Part shown: one piece after another, positions 8,507 through 14,642 of the stretch
How positions within the stretch are numbered: the first letter of the stretch is position 1
Layout: every line of letters starts with the position of its first letter
Assembly: GCF_001556515.1 (NCBI RefSeq)
Contig: NZ_LSJA01000370.1
Coordinates: forward strand, 1 to 14,642
Reading direction: 5' to 3'
Length of the DNA: 14,642 nt
DNA from: Caulobacter sp. CCH9-E1
GTDB lineage: Bacteria; Pseudomonadota; Alphaproteobacteria; Caulobacterales; Caulobacteraceae
Made by a program: the position numbers and the translations under genes
The notes under the pieces: generated by a model
What the model was told of the DNA's origin: nothing
Databases searched by the model: none
Seen by the model: the letters and a program-made list of their open reading frames with translations, nothing else

Positions 8507-8538
8507 TCGCCCGCAACACCCCCTGTTCCGGATCTCCG

Positions 8539-9630
8539 ATGTCTATCGACGCCCTGTTCAAGCCCTTCGAGTTCAAGTCGCTGAAGCTGCCCAATCGGGT
8601 GGTGATGGCGCCGATGACGCGGTCGTTCTCGCCGGGCGGCGTGCCGACCGACGAGGTCGCCGCCTATTATCGCCGCCGCGCCGAAAACGAGGTCGGGCTG
8701 ATCGTCACCGAGGGCACCGGCGTCGCGCGCCCGGCCTCGCTGAACGACGCCAAGGTGCCGCGCTTCCACGGCGAGAAGGAACTGGCGGCCTGGAAGAAGG
8801 TCGTCGATGAGGTCCATGCCGCCGGCGGCCTGATCGCCCCGCAGCTGTGGCACGTCGGCGCCGCCAAGGGGCCGGATCAGCTGGGCAAGGTCGACAGCCC
8901 CTCGGGCCTGTCGAAGGCCGGCGGGACGCCCTTCACCGAGCCGATGACCGACGCCGACATCGCCGACACCATCGCCGCCTTCGGCCAGGCGGCGGCCGAC
9001 GCCAAGCGCCTGGGCTTCGACGCCGTCGAGTTGCACGGCGCCCACGGCTATCTGATCGACCAGTTCTTCTGGCCGGGCACCAATGTCCGCACCGACAAGT
9101 GGGGCGGCCCGACGATCGGCGAGCGCGGCCGCTTCGCCGCCGAGATCCTGAAGGCCGTTCGCGCCGCCGTCGGCCCCGACTATCCGGTCATCATCCGCCT
9201 GTCGCAGTGGAAGCAGCAGGACTACGCCGCGCGCCTGGCGACCACGCCGCAGGAAATGGAAGCCTGGCTGCAGCCGCTGGCCGACGCCGGCGCCGACATT
9301 TTCCACTGCAGCCAGCGCCGCTTCTGGGAGCCGGAGTTCGAGGGCAGCGACCTGAACTTCGCTGGCTGGGCCAAGAAGCTGACCGGCGCCCCGACCATCA
9401 CGGTCGGCTCGGTCGGCCTTTCGGGCGAGTTCATCGCCGCGTTCGGCGGCGAAGGCAGCCAGCCCGCCTCGCTGGACGGCTTGCTGGAACGCCTGGAGCG
9501 CGGCGACTTCGACCTGGTCGGCGTGGGCCGCGCCCTGCTGCAGGACCCCGAATGGGTCGTGAAGGTCCACCAGGGTCGCAACGACGAACTGAAGAACTTC
9601 GAGCGCCAGGCGCTGGGGGTTCTGTACTAG
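8539..9630 (+). CDS. Old Yellow Enzyme family NAD(P)H:flavin oxidoreductase / ene-reductase
   Basis: The 363-residue FMN-dependent TIM-barrel enzyme is likely to reduce activated C=C bonds of enones, or electrophiles such as nitro esters, with NAD(P)H. The start FKPFEFKSLKLPNRVVMAPMTRS is the FMN-site strand, with T27 where classical OYEs have Thr and YqjM has Cys. The substrate-binding pair is H166 and H169 in ELHGAHGYL, with Y171 as probable proton donor. The barrel end GVGRALLQDPEWV holds the phosphate-binding loop. Length matches the family. The natural substrate cannot be deduced. It has its own upstream gap containing repeat B2 and the palindromic motif shared with the acyl-CoA dehydrogenase operon, which suggests co-regulation. 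It converges with the SMP-30 gene across repeat A2. Confidence 0.94.
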   Translation: MSIDALFKPFEFKSLKLPNRVVMAPMTRSFSPGGVPTDEVAAYYRRRAENEVGLIVTEGTGVARPASLNDAKVPRFHGEKELAAWKKVVDEVHAAGGLIAPQLWHVGAAKGPDQLGKVDSPSGLSKAGGTPFTEPMTDADIADTIAAFGQAAADAKRLGFDAVELHGAHGYLIDQFFWPGTNVRTDKWGGPTIGERGRFAAEILKAVRAAVGPDYPVIIRLSQWKQQDYAARLATTPQEMEAWLQPLADAGADIFHCSQRRFWEPEFEGSDLNFAGWAKKLTGAPTITVGSVGLSGEFIAAFGGEGSQPASLDGLLERLERGDFDLVGVGRALLQDPEWVVKVHQGRNDELKNFERQALGVLY

Positions 9631-9643
9631 GCGGCAAGTAAAT

Positions 9644-9756
9644 GCTCCCCGCGGTGCGGGGGAGCTGTCGCGGAGCGACTGAGGGGGCGAGCTGAGCGAA
9701 CGCCGCGTTGGCCCCCTCCGGCCCTCTGGGCCACCTCCCCCGCATCGCGGGGGAGG
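9644..9756 (-). repeat. Intergenic structured repeat, family A, copy 2 (inverted)
   Basis: The reverse complement of this 113-base element matches copy 1 (4405-4518) along its length. All five stems are kept: 9644-9665 (one base missing in one arm), 9667-9679, 9681-9688 with 9711-9718, 9720-9732, and 9734-9756. The 22-base central loop differs at about six positions, by my count all transitions. It lies between the convergent OYE gene and the SMP-30 gene and ends two bases from the latter's stop codon. Confidence 0.88.
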
Positions 9757-9758
9757 AG

Positions 9759-10670
9759 CTATCCGTTGAAGTTCAGCTTCAGGCCCGGCCGCGGCCACCG
9801 GGCCTTGTAGAGCTTTCCTGTCCCCGACGCCGTGATCCAGGCGTCGCGCATGTCCGCCCCGCCGAAGCAGATGTTGGTCACGATCACGTCCGGGAAGACG
9901 TAGTGCTCGGTCGAGCCGTCCGGGTCGAAGGCGGTGATCCCGCCGTTGATGATCGTCGCCACGCAGAGCTTGCCGCCGGCCTCGACCGCCAGACTGTCCA
10001 GCAGCTGGTAGCCCGGCAGGTTGCAGACGACATTTCCCGGCTGAAGCGGCGCGGGATCGGTCAGCACGCCAGGTGACGCCACGTCGAACGACCACAGGCG
10101 ACCCAGCATGGTGTCGGCCATGTAGACGGTCTTTTCGTCGGGTGAGAGACCCACGCCATTGGGCGAGACGAAGTGGTCGCGCCAGCGTGTGATCTGCGAA
10201 CCGTCGGGCAGGGCGTAGTAGAGCGCCCCGTACTTGCGGCCGTCCGGCGTGGAGCAGCCGTGGTCGGTGAACCAGAAGCCGCCCTGCTTGTCGAAGACGA
10301 GGTCGTTGGGCCCGACCAGCGGCTTGCCGTCGCAGTGTGTGTAGAGCGTCGTCACCGCGCCGGTCGCCAGGTCCACGCGTTGGATCGAGCCGCCCGTGTG
10401 CGTCGGCGGCGTCGGGCCAGGAATGTTCAGGCCATTGGCCTCGAAGAAGGCGAAGCTGCCGCCATTATTGGTGACGTAGAGAGCCCCGTCAGGGCCGATC
10501 GCGGCGCCGTTCGGCCCGCCGCCGGTCTGCGCCACCGTCTCCTTGCGGCCGTCCGGCCTGATGCGCGTCAGGCGCTGGCCCTGGATCTCGGTGACGATGA
10601 CCGAGCCGTCGGCCATGGCCACCGGGCCTTCGGGGAATTGCAGGCCTTCGGCTACGAGTTGGATGTCCAT
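9759..10670 (-). CDS. SMP-30/gluconolactonase-family beta-propeller protein
   Basis: The 303-residue protein belongs to the SMP-30/gluconolactonase/LRE family, six-bladed metal-dependent propellers that mostly hydrolyse sugar lactones. The expected metal and active-site residues are present: E14 in FPEGP, N122 in GPND, N171 in SPNGVGLSPDE and D225 in LLDSLAVE. Repeated blade motifs such as PNGAAIGPDGALYVTNN are clear. There is no signal peptide, so it is probably cytoplasmic. A Shine-Dalgarno AGGGAG (10680-10685 on the minus strand) lies 9 bases before the ATG. Upstream are a TATAGT -10-like box and a perfect 12-base palindrome, so it likely has its own regulated promoter. The exact lactone, or another hydrolase activity, is unknown. 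It follows the kinase gene on the same strand. Confidence 0.9.
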   Translation of the reverse strand: MDIQLVAEGLQFPEGPVAMADGSVIVTEIQGQRLTRIRPDGRKETVAQTGGGPNGAAIGPDGALYVTNNGGSFAFFEANGLNIPGPTPPTHTGGSIQRVDLATGAVTTLYTHCDGKPLVGPNDLVFDKQGGFWFTDHGCSTPDGRKYGALYYALPDGSQITRWRDHFVSPNGVGLSPDEKTVYMADTMLGRLWSFDVASPGVLTDPAPLQPGNVVCNLPGYQLLDSLAVEAGGKLCVATIINGGITAFDPDGSTEHYVFPDVIVTNICFGGADMRDAWITASGTGKLYKARWPRPGLKLNFNG

Positions 10671-10712
10671 CGCGCGTCTCTCCCTGTCTCGCCTCTCGCG
10701 GGCGATGGGGTG

Positions 10713-10729
10713 ACTATAAACGCGCGTTT
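10713..10729 (-). promoter_or_regulatory. Putative promoter and operator of the SMP-30-family gene
   Basis: On the minus strand a TATAGT hexamer (10718-10713) is preceded, with one base shared, by the perfect palindrome AAACGCGCGTTT (10729-10718). The palindrome would sit between -35 and -10, a classic repressor position. No convincing -35 hexamer is visible. The box lies about 40 bases before the ATG at 10670. Confidence 0.4.
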
Positions 10730-10739
10730 GAACTTGGCG

Positions 10740-10767
10740 AGAGCTCCGTTCCCTTCGACGGGGCTCT
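10740..10767 (-). terminator. Possible terminator hairpin at the end of the kinase gene
   Basis: AGAGCTCCGT (10740-10749) pairs with ACGGGGCTCT (10758-10767) over ten positions, one of them a wobble, leaving an 8-base loop. The stem includes two bases of the kinase stop codon (10768-10766 on the minus strand). No T-run follows on the minus strand, so termination is uncertain. It may only separate the kinase from the downstream SMP-30 gene. Confidence 0.35.
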
Positions 10768-12844
10768 AGGGGGCAGCGACGGCGGCGCGGGCCGCATCCT
10801 GAGGCGAGGCGGCGGTGAAGCGCGCCACGGCCGCCAGCAGATCATCTCGAACGATCGGCTTGGCCAGGTGGCCGTCCATGCCGGCGGCGAGGCAGCGGGC
10901 GATCTGTTCGGGCATGACGTCGGCGCTGAGCGCCAGGATCGGGACGCGGGCCTTGGAGCCTTCCATGGCGCGGATGGCGTGGGTCGCGGCGAGGCCGTCC
11001 ATGACCGGCATGTGCACGTCCATCAGCACCAGATCGAAGTCCCGGTCGCGCAGAAGCGAAACCGCCGTCGCCCCGTCCTCGGCGGTGATCGCCTCGTGCC
11101 CGCCCAGCGTCAGAAGGGCGTAGCCCAGCTCGCGATTGACGTGGTGGTCATCGACCAGCAGCACGCGAGCGCCGCGCAGGCTGGCGGGCGAAGAGGCCGC
11201 CGGGTCCAGAGCGGGCGTCGGCTGGGCCGGGATCGCCGGCAGCTCGACCCAGAAGCACGAGCCTTGGCCCGGCGCGCTGATGACGCCGATCTCGCCGCCC
11301 ATGCGGGTGACCAGAGCCTTGCTGATCGCCAGGCCCAGGCCCGTGCCGCCATATCCGCGGCTGATGGAGCTGTCGGCTTGGGTGAAGCGCTGGAACAGGC
11401 GCGCCTGGACGTCGGGCGCGATGCCGATGCCCGTGTCGGAGATCTCGAACCGAAGTCGTTGGTTCGAGACCTCAAGCCGGGCGGTGACGGCGCCCTCGCG
11501 CGTGAACTTGATGGCGTTGGACAGCAGGTTCAGCAGCACCTGCCGCAGGCGTGTCTCGTCCAGCAGGAAGAGGCGCTGTTCGTCTCCGCCTTCAATCTCG
11601 ATCTTGAGGGCCAGATTCTTGGTTTCCGCCGCGGGGCCGGCGATCGCCAACGCATCGCGCAGCACGACGGCCGGCGCCAGCGGCTCCGGGTCCAGCTCCA
11701 TGCGGCCGGCTTCCAGCTTCGAGAAGTCCAGCAGGTCGTTGATGATCTCGACCAGCGAGCGGCCGGCGCGATTGATCAGGTCGAGGCGTCGGCGGCTATC
11801 GGGCGAAAGGCCAGGGTCGCCGGCCACGAGGTCGGCGAAGCCCAGGATGCTGTTCAGCGGCGTGCGGATCTCGTGGCTGATGGTCGCCAGGAATTCCGAC
11901 TTGGCCTTGTTGGCGGCCTGAGCGCTGGCCTGGGCGTCGCGGGCGGAGTCGCGGCCTCGCGTCAACAGCGCCTGCAGACGCTTTTGCCGTTCCAGGATCA
12001 TGGCGGCCGTCAGGCAGACGGCGAACAGCATCACGTGGAAGATCACCGTGTGGCGCAAGGGACTCAGCGCCGCGTGACGGTCGATGCCAACGCTATGCAG
12101 GACCGCGGGGATCGAGGCGGCCAGGGATGCGATGACCAGGATCGCCGCCGCGCGCGGCCCGCCTCGGAACACGGCCAGCATGGCGGGGGCGAACAGCAGG
12201 GCCTGCAAGCCAGGATCCCAGGTGAAGATCGCCACGGCGCTGACGACCACCAGGGCCGTAAGCATGACGATCTGCCAGGCCGACGCCGGGAACATCGGCT
12301 TGTGACGGCGGTCCATCAGCATGATGGTGGTCGGCATCGCCAGGAACAGTCCCAGCACGTTTGGCGAAATCCAGTCGGCCCAGCCGCTCCACATGGGCTT
12401 GCCGCGAGAGAGCGCCAGACTGACGGTTGTGATCGTGGAGAACACGACAACCAGCACCGCGGCTACGGCGGTCAGGCGGGCCAGGCCCCAGGGACTGCGC
12501 ATCTGGTTGGTCAGGCCCAAACGCTCCAGGCTCCAGGCGATAAGGAAGTTCTGGATAAGGTCCTGCGGCACCACCAACACGATGAAGGACAGGCGCACGC
12601 CGGCGATCAGCTCGATGGCGACGTGAGTGACGCCGGCCAGCGCCAGCATGATCCATCGCGCCTTGCCCTTCAGAGTCAGCAGGCCCGCGATAATCACGGC
12701 GTTGGCCGTCCAGATCGACGGCAGGTTGTGGGTCGCGCCAGCCAGGAACAGGCTAAAGACGATGGACCCCCCGAAGGCCGCCAAGAGGCCGGCGATCCGC
12801 ACAGTCTGGTCGTCGCGCGACGGAATTCGGATAGCCGCGATCAA
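10766..12844 (-). CDS. Membrane hybrid histidine kinase with MASE1-like sensor and receiver domain
   Basis: I place the start at TTG 12844, because AGGGGAG lies six bases upstream and no in-frame ATG in the gap fits. This gives 692 residues. The frame stays open to 13033, but that would overlap folA. Residues ~15-295 hold about eight hydrophobic segments with MASE1-like sequence (LPSIWTANAVIIAGLL, WADWISPNVLGLFLAMPT), an inner-membrane sensor of unknown ligand. HisKA has the phospho-accepting H324 in SHEIRTPLNS. HATPase has N443 in LLNLLSNAIKFT, then DTGIGI and GGTGLGLAIS. The receiver has D565/D566, phospho-acceptor D609 in MDVHMPVMDG and K662. A hybrid kinase needs an HPt partner, and none is visible here. 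It lies 73 bases downstream of folA and may share its transcript. Confidence 0.93.
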   Translation of the reverse strand: MIAAIRIPSRDDQTVRIAGLLAAFGGSIVFSLFLAGATHNLPSIWTANAVIIAGLLTLKGKARWIMLALAGVTHVAIELIAGVRLSFIVLVVPQDLIQNFLIAWSLERLGLTNQMRSPWGLARLTAVAAVLVVVFSTITTVSLALSRGKPMWSGWADWISPNVLGLFLAMPTTIMLMDRRHKPMFPASAWQIVMLTALVVVSAVAIFTWDPGLQALLFAPAMLAVFRGGPRAAAILVIASLAASIPAVLHSVGIDRHAALSPLRHTVIFHVMLFAVCLTAAMILERQKRLQALLTRGRDSARDAQASAQAANKAKSEFLATISHEIRTPLNSILGFADLVAGDPGLSPDSRRRLDLINRAGRSLVEIINDLLDFSKLEAGRMELDPEPLAPAVVLRDALAIAGPAAETKNLALKIEIEGGDEQRLFLLDETRLRQVLLNLLSNAIKFTREGAVTARLEVSNQRLRFEISDTGIGIAPDVQARLFQRFTQADSSISRGYGGTGLGLAISKALVTRMGGEIGVISAPGQGSCFWVELPAIPAQPTPALDPAASSPASLRGARVLLVDDHHVNRELGYALLTLGGHEAITAEDGATAVSLLRDRDFDLVLMDVHMPVMDGLAATHAIRAMEGSKARVPILALSADVMPEQIARCLAAGMDGHLAKPIVRDDLLAAVARFTAASPQDAARAAVAAP

Positions 12845-12917
12845 GATTAGCTCCCCTACCCCGAGTGGGTATCGCAGGTTGTCGTTGCGATCGGGTTTAC
12901 GGTCTAGGCGTGTTCCA

Positions 12918-13433
12918 TCAGACGCGCTCCAATACCCGGAACACGAACGCGTGGTCGTCGCCGTCGCCGGCGGCGTGCGCCTCACGGCGGACCTCGGTCC
13001 AGGCGTTTTCGTCAAAGACGGGGAAATGGACATCGCCGTCGACCTGGGCGTCGACCTCGGTCAGGTAAAGACGCTTGGCCTTGGGCAGGGCCAGTTCGAA
13101 CAGGGCCCGGCCGCCGATAACGCAGACCTCGTCGACGCTGTCGTCGGCCGCCTGCTCCTTGGCCATCTGGACGGCCTCCATCCAGGTCTCGCAGGCGATC
13201 GCGCCTTCGGGCTCGAAGCTCTGGTCGCGGGTGAGGACGACGTTCATCCGGCCGGGCAGGGGCTTGCGGGGCAGGCTGTCCCAGGTCTTGCGGCCCATGA
13301 TGATGGGCTTGCCCAGGGTGTTGGCCTTGAACAGGGCCAGATCCGATTTCAGTCGCCAGGGCAGGTCGCCGTCGCGACCGATCACCCCGTTGGCGGCGCG
13401 GGCGACGACGATGGCGAGGACTGGCTGGGTCAT
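12918..13433 (-). CDS. folA: Dihydrofolate reductase
   Basis: The 171-residue cytoplasmic enzyme reduces dihydrofolate to tetrahydrofolate with NADPH. Family landmarks are all present: VVARAANGVIGRDGDLPWRL (Met20-loop region, residues 10-28), catalytic acid D31 in LKSDLALFKANT (D27 in E. coli), IIMGRKTWDSLP (44-54), LPGRMNVVLTR and VIGGRALFELALP for NADPH binding. Length is typical. The start MTQPVLAIVVARA fits the family, although the purine-rich AGAGGG lies unusually close to the ATG, so initiation may be weak. It is often next to thyA in proteobacteria; thyA is not in this window. It is divergent from the MDR oxidoreductase and is followed by the hybrid kinase on the same strand. Confidence 0.97.
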   Translation of the reverse strand: MTQPVLAIVVARAANGVIGRDGDLPWRLKSDLALFKANTLGKPIIMGRKTWDSLPRKPLPGRMNVVLTRDQSFEPEGAIACETWMEAVQMAKEQAADDSVDEVCVIGGRALFELALPKAKRLYLTEVDAQVDGDVHFPVFDENAWTEVRREAHAAGDGDDHAFVFRVLERV

Positions 13434-13534
13434 GCCCTCTGATTAGCGGGCGTTGGACGAACACGCCATGGCTTGATCGGAACCTGAACGTTGATCACTC
13501 TCATCGTCGAAGAACAGGTATCGGGGAGGGCGCG

Positions 13535-14557
13535 ATGTCGGCGACGGCGTTCGAGATGCACATGGCCCGGACGGGCGGCGTCGATGTCCTGCGCGGTCGC
13601 GAGGTCGAGCTGCCGTCGCCGGGCCCCGGCGAGGCGCGCGTGGCGATCGAGGCCGCGGGCGTGGCCTTCGCCGACATCGTCATGCGCACCGGCCTCTATC
13701 CTGGCGTGAAGGCGCCGGTGACTCCGGGCTACGACTTCGTCGGTCGGATCGAGGCCCTGGGCCCGGGCGTCGAGGGCGTCCAGGTCGGCCAGCGTGTTGC
13801 GGCCCTGACGGTCACGGGCTCTTACGCCACGCGCCGCAATGTCGAAGCGCGTTTCCTGGTCGCCGCGCCCGAGCACGCGCCGGCCGAGGCCCTGGTCGCG
13901 GGCGTTCTGAACGGCCTGACCGCCTGGCAGATGTTCCACCGCGTCGCCGGCTCGCTCGCCGGCGAGTGGGTGCTGGTTCACGGCGCGGCGGGCGGTGTCG
14001 GTGGGCTGCTGCTGGATTTGGCGCGGCTCTCCGGCGTCAGGGCGATCGGCGCGGCCTCGGCGGGAAAGCGGGCCGAGGTCGAAGCCAAGGGCGGCGTGCA
14101 TGTGGACTATCGCGCCGAGGCCGTCGCGGCGCGGGCTGTCGAGATCTCGGGCGGCGGCGTGGTCGCGGCCTTCGACCACGTCGGAGGGCCGCATCTGAAA
14201 GCGGCGTCGCTGGCCGCTCTGCGTGATGGCGGGACGGCGGTGCTCTATGGCGGCTACGACGCCACCAAGGGCGGCAAGGCGCGGCCGGGCGCGATGCTCA
14301 AGATGCTGCTGGCCGATCGCCTCTCGGCGCTGAAGCTGTTCAGCGAGAGTCGGGGCGTGGTCGGCTACAACGTGACGTCCTGGCGCGACGCGCGGCCGGA
14401 AGCCTACCGGCAGGATCTGGCGAAGGTGCTGGGTCTGATCGGGCAGGGCGAGATCCAGCCCAGGATCGCCAAGGTCCTGCCGCTCAGCGAAGCCGGTCAG
14501 GCCCAGGCCCTGCTGCAGTCGGCCAAGCTGGCGGGGAAGATCGTGCTGAGGCCTTAG
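13535..14557 (+). CDS. Zinc-free MDR family NADPH:quinone oxidoreductase-like protein
   Basis: The 340-residue medium-chain dehydrogenase/reductase is of the quinone oxidoreductase type. The N-terminal GroES-like domain (~1-125) contains GVAFADIVMRTGLYPGVKAP and VTPGYDFVGRIEALGPGV. The Cys/His residues that bind catalytic and structural zinc in alcohol dehydrogenases are absent. The Rossmann domain has the HGAAGGVGG loop (H149-G157), the AAxGGVG pattern of the QOR group, which usually uses NADPH. DHVGG and VLYGGYDATKGG follow, and the C-terminus ends LAGKIVLRP as in relatives. The likely role is reduction of quinones or enones for detoxification; the substrate is unknown. GGGGAGGG four bases before ATG 13535 fixes the start. 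It is a single gene, divergent from folA over about 100 bases in which I see no clear operator. Confidence 0.92.
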   Translation: MSATAFEMHMARTGGVDVLRGREVELPSPGPGEARVAIEAAGVAFADIVMRTGLYPGVKAPVTPGYDFVGRIEALGPGVEGVQVGQRVAALTVTGSYATRRNVEARFLVAAPEHAPAEALVAGVLNGLTAWQMFHRVAGSLAGEWVLVHGAAGGVGGLLLDLARLSGVRAIGAASAGKRAEVEAKGGVHVDYRAEAVAARAVEISGGGVVAAFDHVGGPHLKAASLAALRDGGTAVLYGGYDATKGGKARPGAMLKMLLADRLSALKLFSESRGVVGYNVTSWRDARPEAYRQDLAKVLGLIGQGEIQPRIAKVLPLSEAGQAQALLQSAKLAGKIVLRP

Positions 14558-14599
14558 GGCGGTCTGCTGGCTCTCCGAGGCCGAAGGCGGCTTTCGACC

Positions 14600-14642
14600 G
14601 AGGCTGTGTAAAAACTCGCGGACGTTGGCGCCGTAGCATGGC
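14600..14642. mobile_element. Possible terminal inverted repeat of an insertion sequence entering the window
   Basis: From 14600 the sequence reads GAGGCTGTGTAAAAACTCG, which resembles transposase-element ends I remember of the form GAGGCTGTGTGAAAACTC. A preceding stretch repeats CGAGGC (14577-14582 and 14599-14604). The window ends too soon to show a transposase. It may equally be intergenic sequence or a solo end. Confidence 0.25.

Noticed and set aside
6800..9630. Antibiotic biosynthesis cluster suggested by the ABM domain name
   Set aside because: Neighbours are a dehydrogenase and an ene-reductase; no synthase, carrier protein, tailoring set or transporter is present.
4405..9756. CRISPR-like array from the repeated palindromes
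   Set aside because: Copies are kilobases apart, inverted, and have no regular spacers or cas genes.
10868..12850. 660-codon open frame on the plus strand opposite the hybrid kinase
   Set aside because: Product is low-complexity Gly/Arg/Gln/His-rich; every kinase motif lies on the minus strand in order.
12845..13033. Upstream extension of the kinase to an ATG at 13033
   Set aside because: The added 63 residues are low quality, overlap folA in another frame, and the TTG at 12844 has a strong, well-spaced Shine-Dalgarno.

Overview
This window reads as ordinary chromosome from a GC-rich alphaproteobacterium, most likely Caulobacter or a close relative. The reasons are the strong G/C bias at third codon positions on both strands, a cobalamin-dependent methionine synthase that lacks its homocysteine domain (a split I recall from Caulobacter), a promoter -10 box of the Caulobacter GCTANAWC type, and structured palindromic repeats between genes. 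I see no rRNA, tRNA, CRISPR array, phage gene or complete insertion sequence. The longest gap without a gene is the 240-base divergent region 5341-5580.

Layout. 1-55 is the end of a palindromic repeat. 80-2752 is the folate/B12/AdoMet part of MetH. 2958-4400 is a Tat-exported GH1 beta-glucosidase-like lipoprotein. 4525-5340 (minus) is an unrecognised exported Pro/Ala-rich protein. 5581-6300 is a TerB-like plus J-domain protein. 6429-6710 is a small membrane protein. 6800-7090 and 7094-8305 form a two-gene operon of an ABM-domain protein and an acyl-CoA dehydrogenase. 8539-9630 is an Old Yellow Enzyme. 9759-10670 (minus) is an SMP-30/gluconolactonase-family protein. 10766-12844 (minus) is a membrane hybrid histidine kinase, and 12918-13433 (minus) is folA just upstream of it. 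13535-14557 is a zinc-free MDR quinone oxidoreductase. The last ~45 bases may be the edge of a mobile element.

How parts connect. MetH and dihydrofolate reductase both belong to one-carbon metabolism but are far apart here. The ABM/acyl-CoA dehydrogenase operon and the Old Yellow Enzyme gene each carry a nearly identical 20-base palindromic motif upstream (6773-6792 and 8487-8506), suggesting one regulator controls both.

The most striking non-coding signal is two families of ~113-base, multi-stem repeats. Each is present twice and in opposite orientation. Family B is at 2763-2875 and 8317-8429, between genes in tandem. Family A is at 4405-4518 and 9644-9756, each filling the gap between two convergent genes. 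The window contains no clear undescribed multi-gene system; the interest is mainly in regulatory and repeat architecture.
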